Source of the DNA: Sphingomonadaceae bacterium
GTDB taxonomy: Bacteria; Pseudomonadota; Alphaproteobacteria; Sphingomonadales; Sphingomonadaceae
Direction of reading: 5' to 3'
NCBI GenBank assembly: GCA_947442095.1
Contig: CANEVG010000118.1
Coordinates: 1-9,500, forward strand
DNA length: 9,500 nucleotides
Of the stretch, positions 6,275 through 9,500 are shown one piece after another. A model generated the notes under the pieces. That model was given only the letters and a program-made list of their open reading frames with translations, was not told the origin of the DNA and did not search any database. The translations under genes were made by a program, and so were the position numbers. Numbering within the stretch: the stretch's first letter is position 1; every line of letters begins with the position of its first letter.

Positions 6275-7297
6275 ATGGAAAAGATTACGACAATCGGGTT
6301 GGATTTGGCCAAGAATGTTTTTCAGGTTCATGACGGTGAAGCCGCGCCGGCACATAAGCGCAAGCTGCGGCCTGGGGAAGTGCTCGTCTTCGTTGAAAAA
6401 CTTCCGCCTTGACTGGTAGGCATGGAAGCCTGTGGCGGCGCGCACTACTGGGCCCGCGAGATCGCAGCCCTTGGTCACAAGGTTCGACTGATCCTGCCTG
6501 CTTACGTTAAGCCGTTCATTAAACGTGGCAAAACAGATGCTGCAGACGCGGAAGGCATTTGCGAGGCGGTAGGTCGTAAAACGATGCGCTTCGTGCCGAT
6601 AAAGACGGCTGAGCAGCAGGGCGCCACTATGCTCATGAAGACCCGTGAGCTTCTGGTCCGTCAGGAGACGCAGCTGATCAACGCCCTGCGTGCGCACATG
6701 CACGAGCTTGGAATTATTACTGCTAAGGGCGCGGGCAAGGTCTCCAATTTGACCACGATCATTCGCGAACCAGAAGATGAACGTGTGCCGCCAGTTGCGC
6801 GGTTCGCCCTGGGGGAGCTCGCAAACCAACGCGAGACGATCGGTACCGAACTCGGGAAGTTGGAAAAGGCTATCGCGGCGATGGTAAAACAAGACCCCGA
6901 CATGAAGCGACTGACGGCGATCCCGGGCATCGACCCCATCACTGCAGCATCGATCAGAGCCTTCGTGCCCGACATCAGTGGGTTCAAATCGGCACGTCAC
7001 TTCGCTGCATGGCTGGGCCTGACCCCCAAGCCCCATTCCAGTGACGCAAAGGAGCGACTTGAGGGGATCTCCAAGATGGGTAATCGCGCTCTGCGCAGCC
7101 TTCTGGTTCTTGGTGCATTATCCAGCCTGCGTCTGGCAAAAAATCCCGAACGCGCACCCAAGTGGATTGCGGGGCTCCTCGCGCGCAGACCGGCCAAGGT
7201 CGTGGCTGTGGCGATGGCCAAAAAGACGGCAAGGATTGCATATGCTTTGCTCACCAAGGGCGAAGACTATCGGAAATCTCCAGTGAGCGCTGCCTAA
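6275..7297 (+). pseudogene. IS110-family transposase with one in-frame stop
   Basis: The frame from ATG 6275 (MEKITTIGLDLAKNVFQVHD) to TAA 7295-7297 spans 340 codons, the normal family length. It holds a TGA at codon 46 (6410-6412), between KLPP and LVGMEACGG, where relatives usually have a cysteine (TGC to TGA would explain it). The DEDD RuvC-like domain is otherwise intact: D10 in GLDLAK, E51 in GMEACGG, and D88 and D91 in KTDAADAE. The C-terminal Transposase_20 domain contains LTAIPGIDPITAASI, FAAWLGLTPKPHSSDAKERL with the expected serine region, and ISKMGNRALR. Restart at ATG 6422 would give 291 residues lacking D10 and therefore no DEDD activity. A stem-loop, GCTGCC/GGCAGC (7289-7294/7300-7305), spans the true stop. 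The element is probably inactive unless helped by a related copy or by readthrough. Confidence 0.9.
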
Positions 7298-7392
7298 CCG
7301 GCAGCATCAACGGAGTAGGAAGCCGGGCAGCAGCAATGCCAACCGCAGGGCAAGGTGCAACCAAAGGACGATGAACCGATGGGACAACATCC

Positions 7393-7528
7393 CGGAGAAA
7401 GACAGGCGGACGCGACAATGCGCAATCTTCCGAGCAGCGCGTTTGATTGATCAGCCACTTTCTTTGCGGATCTCATCAAGGCCAGCGGTCGTTCGACTGC
7501 ATTCAAGCAGGCCGGACATATGACCGCA
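7393..7528 (+). ncRNA. Candidate bridge RNA (seekRNA) of the IS110/IS1111 element
   Basis: The non-coding right end folds, by hand, into two successive stem-internal-loop units. Unit 1: basal stem 7396-7401/7458-7463 (AGAAAG/CTTTCT, extendable to 7393/7466 with two G-U pairs) and apical stem CGCG/CGCG (7411-7414/7438-7441). Its loop strands hold AGGCGG (7404-7409), the reverse complement of the right flank at 7590-7595, and TTTGATTG (7442-7449), identical to the left flank plus core at 6182-6189. Unit 2: basal stem TGCGG/CCGCA (7465-7469/7524-7528), apical GGCC/GGCC (7480-7483/7510-7513) and hairpin 7485-7500. Its loop strands hold CTCATCA (7472-7478), the reverse complement of the left terminus TGATGAG, and ACATATG (7516-7522), identical to the right terminus plus core at 7583-7589. 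This matches the target-loop/donor-loop plan of bridge RNAs. Transcript ends are unknown. Confidence 0.65.
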
Positions 7529-7572
7529 CCGTTCCCAATCGGAAAATCGACTGGAAAAAGCGCTTGCCCACA

Positions 7573-7584
7573 GGGCCGTTCCAC
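7573..7584 (-). repeat. Right subterminal inverted repeat of the IS
   Basis: GGGCCGTTCCAC, the exact reverse complement of 6195-6206, lying 3 bases inside the inferred right end. Confidence 0.85.
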
Positions 7585-7587
7585 ATA

Positions 7588-7942
7588 TGCCGCCTTTGCA
7601 GCACTTCTTCACGGTATTGATCGTGAACACATGAAGGTTTGGTCGGCAGGTTCTCTTGATTGGTTGTGGGGGCTGACCGGTACAAATGCGGTACTGCCGA
7701 TCAGATCGTCGATCCGGGCCCGGTTAAGGGTCCCGACAATTTCAGCCTGAGCGACTTCGGGTTCATCTGAACGCGCGCGGCGGCTAGCGCCCCATTGCCA
7801 AACGGTTGCGTCCCCGCTAATGGCCGCCACTTCCGGTAGGGCTCACCCCTTGCCAGATTCCGCGCGGGAGGGTGCCCCAGTGCCCGTTTGACCGCTCACT
7901 CTGCGGCGCAGCACGCGCCAACAGGAAGAAAGGAGGCCCCTC
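7588..7942 (+). other. Non-coding stretch between the IS and rplK (rplK leader)
   Basis: These 355 bases contain no convincing gene. The reverse-strand frame at 7609-7830 would read in frame with the TPR-like remnant if the IS were removed, but an in-frame TGA (7609-7611) separates them and the peptide shows no recognised domain. The part next to rplK should contain its promoter and probably the L1 autoregulatory site. I see TTGACC at 7888-7893 without a good -10 box at 16-18 bases, so no promoter is called. The only firm signal is AGGAGG (7931-7936), 6 bases before the GTG start of rplK. Confidence 0.5.
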
Positions 7943-8374
7943 GTGGCCAAGAAAATTGACGGGTATATCAAATTGCAGGTGAAGGCCGGCGAAGCCAAGC
8001 CATCACCGCCGATCGGGCCTGCGCTTGGTCAACGCGGCGTGAATATCATGGGATTCTGCAAGGAATTCAATGCTGCCACCGCGGAAGTCGAGAAGGGCAC
8101 GCCGCTGCCCACGATCATCACGGTCTATTCCGACAAGTCGTTCACGTTCATCACTAAGACCCCGCCCGCAACCTTCCTCATCAAGAAGGTGCTCGGTCTC
8201 TCGTCGGGTTCGAAGGAGCCGGGCAAGATCTCGGCCGGTAAAATCACCCGCGCGCAACTCGGCGAAGTGGCGCAGACCAAGATGGTCGATCTCAACGCCA
8301 ACGACATGGACGCGGCAATCAAGATCATCGAAGGCTCGGCGCGCGCCATGGGCCTGCAAGTTGTGGAGGGCTGA
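7943..8374 (+). CDS. rplK: 50S ribosomal protein L11
   Basis: A 143-residue protein of normal length. It binds the GTPase-associated centre of 23S rRNA, takes part in factor binding and stringent-response activation, and is where thiostrepton acts. The N-terminal domain has KLQVKAGEAKPSPPIGPALG and RGVNIMGFCKEFNA. The C-terminal rRNA-binding domain has KITRAQLGEVAQTKM, DLNANDMDAAIKIIEGSARA and a final MGLQVVEG. The start is GTG, fixed by a strong AGGAGG 6 bases upstream and by the family N-terminus (M)AKKIDGYIKLQV. rplA begins 4 bases after its stop. Because an insertion sequence separates it from nusG, it probably depends on a promoter in the preceding 355 bases. Confidence 0.97.
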   Translation: MAKKIDGYIKLQVKAGEAKPSPPIGPALGQRGVNIMGFCKEFNAATAEVEKGTPLPTIITVYSDKSFTFITKTPPATFLIKKVLGLSSGSKEPGKISAGKITRAQLGEVAQTKMVDLNANDMDAAIKIIEGSARAMGLQVVEG

Positions 8375-8378
8375 TCAA

Positions 8379-9077
8379 ATGGCAATTACCAAGAACCAGA
8401 AAGCCCTCGCCGAAAAGCTCGGTGATCCGATGAAGCTGCACAAGATCGATGATGCGATCCAGATGCTCAAGGACCTTAAGCGCACCAAGTTCGATGAATC
8501 CATCGAAGTCGCGCTCAACCTCGGCGTCGATCCGCGCCACGCCGACCAGATGGTCCGCGGCATGGTCACGCTGCCTGCGGGCACGGGCAAGGTCGTAAAG
8601 GTTGCCGTGTTCGCACGCGGCGACAAGGCCGAGGCGGCGCTCGCTGCCGGGGCTGACAAGGTCGGCGCGGAAGACCTGCTCGAGGATATGCAGAACGGCA
8701 ACCTCGACTATGGCCGCGTGATCGCAACGCCTGACATGATGGGCATCGTCGGCCGCCTCGGTAAGGTTTTGGGCCCCAAGGGCCTCATGCCGAACCCGAA
8801 GCTGGGCACCGTGACCCCGAACGTGGCTGACGCCGTGAAGGCCGCCAAGGCCGGCCAGATTGAATTCCGCGTCGAAAAGGCCGGGATTATCCATGGCGGC
8901 ATCGGCAAGATGAGCTTCTCGAACGAGCAGCTGCGCGCCAACTTCGACGCCTTCGTCGATGCCATCATCAAGGCGAAGCCCGCCGGCGCCAAGGGCAAGT
9001 ACCTGCGCAAGGTCGGCATGTCCTCATCGATGGGCCCGGGCCTCAAGGTCGACGTCGCGGAAATCCACGGCGCCTGA
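8379..9077 (+). CDS. rplA: 50S ribosomal protein L1
   Basis: A 232-residue protein of normal length that binds the L1 stalk of 23S rRNA and helps release E-site tRNA. In many bacteria it also represses its own operon by binding the rplK leader mRNA. Features: KFDESIEVALNLGVDPRHAD near the N-terminus, VAVFARGDKAEAALAAGAD, DMMGIVGRLGKVLGPKGLMP with NPKLGTVTPNV (the L1 RNA-binding signature), IEFRVEKAGIIHGGIGKMSF, and GMSSSMGPGLKVDV near the end. GGAGGG (8365-8370) lies 8 bases before the ATG, within the end of rplK, and the genes are 4 bases apart, so they form one translational unit. A strong terminator follows; rplJ-rplL are not adjacent here. Confidence 0.97.
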   Translation: MAITKNQKALAEKLGDPMKLHKIDDAIQMLKDLKRTKFDESIEVALNLGVDPRHADQMVRGMVTLPAGTGKVVKVAVFARGDKAEAALAAGADKVGAEDLLEDMQNGNLDYGRVIATPDMMGIVGRLGKVLGPKGLMPNPKLGTVTPNVADAVKAAKAGQIEFRVEKAGIIHGGIGKMSFSNEQLRANFDAFVDAIIKAKPAGAKGKYLRKVGMSSSMGPGLKVDVAEIHGA

Positions 9078-9100
9078 TCCGGCCAATCGGCCAAGATACG

Positions 9101-9134
9101 AAAGGCCGGGAGGGGAAACCTTCCCGGCCTTTTG
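9101..9134 (+). terminator. Intrinsic terminator of the rplK-rplA operon
   Basis: AAAGGCCGGGA (9101-9111) pairs perfectly with TCCCGGCCTTT (9122-9132). The stem continues inward with G-U and two G-C pairs to a GAAA tetraloop (9115-9118), 14 bp in all, and TTTTGCGTTT follows on the rplA strand. It sits 24 bases after the rplA stop and before a convergent gene, for which it may also act in reverse. Confidence 0.9.
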
Positions 9135-9159
9135 CGTTTCAGCGCTGCGCGCCGCCGGA

Positions 9160-9500
9160 TTATCGATTGGTCACGATAGGTGAGGTATAAGCTGGATCGT
9201 GCGCGAAGGGCAGCGGGGCACCCTCGCGCAGGGCTTGGAGCACGGCGGCGAAGTCGGTCTGGCAGCGAAAGCCCAATTGCTGCTCAGCCAGCAACGGATC
9301 ATAGACCCGGCCTAGGCTGGCGGGCAGCGACCAGCCGCGCCCGGCAAAGAGCTCTGCCGCATCGGGAAAGCGTTCGCGGATCACGGCAGCAGCGTCGTGC
9401 TTCAGCGCTTTCGCATCGCTGCGCGCGAAGGGCGGCGGGGCGCTGACCAGGTAGAGGCCGAAGCCGATCTCCGGGGCCTTGTCGAGCGCGGCAATATGCG
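9160..9500 (-). CDS. NAD(P)-dependent epimerase/SDR-like protein, C-terminal part
   Basis: A reverse-strand frame is open from the window edge to a TAA at 9160-9162; the N-terminus lies beyond 9500. The visible 112 residues begin HIAALDKAPEIGFGLYLVSA and continue PPPFARSDAK, VIRERFPDAAELFAGRGW and SLGRVYDPLLAEQQLGFRCQ, ending TSPIVTNR. The layout matches the C-terminal substrate-binding part of extended short-chain dehydrogenases of the NAD-dependent epimerase/dehydratase family: a conserved His/Asp region with a new-name-like GLYLVSAP, then a segment ending in a conserved helix-turn. The Rossmann fold and YxxxK active site lie outside the window, so the substrate class cannot be judged. It converges on rplA, sharing the intergenic terminator. 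Confidence 0.65.
   Translation of the reverse strand, partial: HIAALDKAPEIGFGLYLVSAPPPFARSDAKALKHDAAAVIRERFPDAAELFAGRGWSLPASLGRVYDPLLAEQQLGFRCQTDFAAVLQALREGAPLPFAHDPAYTSPIVTNR

Larger units (their letters stand above)
6188..7587 (+). mobile_element. IS110-family (IS1111-group) insertion sequence, 1400 bp
   Basis: The element consists of an 87-base left end, a transposase frame (6275-7297) and a 290-base non-coding right end. A 12-bp perfect subterminal inverted repeat, GTGGAACGGCCC, is found at 6195-6206 and inverted at 7573-7584. With 7 bases outside the left repeat (TGATGAG) and 3 outside the right (ATA), as I recall for IS1111-group elements such as IS4321, the element is 6188-7587 and is flanked by a shared TG (6188-6189 and 7588-7589). 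There is no target duplication, as expected for this family. Joining the ends creates TTGCCC-16 bp-TATGAT, a strong circle-junction promoter, which independently supports the boundaries. The element lies between nusG and rplK in the same orientation, beside the broken TPR-like gene. Confidence 0.85.

Noticed and set aside
6410..6412. Recoding of the transposase TGA as selenocysteine or another residue
   Set aside because: No SECIS-like hairpin is apparent and the family has no known selenoproteins; a simple nonsense mutation (or sequencing error) is more likely.
6221..7036. A 271-codon reverse-strand frame inside the insertion sequence
   Set aside because: It is antisense to the recognisable transposase and its translation resembles no known accessory protein.
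7609..7830. A reverse-strand 73-codon frame that would be in phase with the TPR-like remnant if the IS were excised
   Set aside because: A stop at 7609-7611 separates it from the junction and no domain is recognisable, so it is not claimed as the missing N-terminus.

Overview
The window reads as chromosome of a high-GC alphaproteobacterium, most likely a sphingomonad (Erythrobacter/Novosphingobium-like). The evidence is recognition of protein families and gene order: a NDUFA12-type complex I accessory protein, a DUF2155 lipoprotein, an Aat with a long C-terminal tail, and tRNA-Trp, secE, nusG, rplK and rplA on one strand. No database search was run, so the taxon is an inference.

Layout. Positions 1-156 hold the end of a probable recX, overlapped by a DUF192 lipoprotein gene (128-655). 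A roughly 120-bp inverted repeat (657-779) separates it from the NDUFA12-like gene (827-1240), which is coupled by a 1-base stop/start overlap to a DUF2155 lipoprotein gene (1240-1884). Two leftward genes follow, aat (1701-2492) and a PaaI-type thioesterase (2575-3018). The 3' ends of aat and the DUF2155 gene overlap by 184 bp. The translation-related block then runs rightward: tRNA-Trp (3139-3214), a YahK-like zinc alcohol dehydrogenase (3323-4369), secE (4575-4766), nusG (4828-5364), rplK (7943-8374) and rplA (8379-9077), ending in a strong terminator (9101-9134). A convergent partial NAD-dependent epimerase-like gene closes the window.

The unusual part lies between nusG and rplK, normally close neighbours. 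About 2.6 kb here holds a decayed leftward gene with TPR-like helices and two in-frame stops (5384-6187), and a 1400-bp insertion sequence of the IS110 family, IS1111 group (6188-7587). The transposase frame carries one nonsense codon. The element's ends were fixed from 12-bp subterminal inverted repeats (7 bp inside the left end, 3 bp inside the right) and from a promoter that forms when the ends are joined in a circle.

The most interesting signal is in the element's 3' non-coding region. About 136 nt (7393-7528) can fold into two consecutive internal loops. One carries short segments matching the two present flanks of the insertion; the other carries segments matching the two element ends. 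All are arranged around a shared TG core. This is the architecture expected of an IS110-family bridge RNA (seekRNA), and it lets a target of TTTGAT-TG-CCGCCT be read directly from the sequence.
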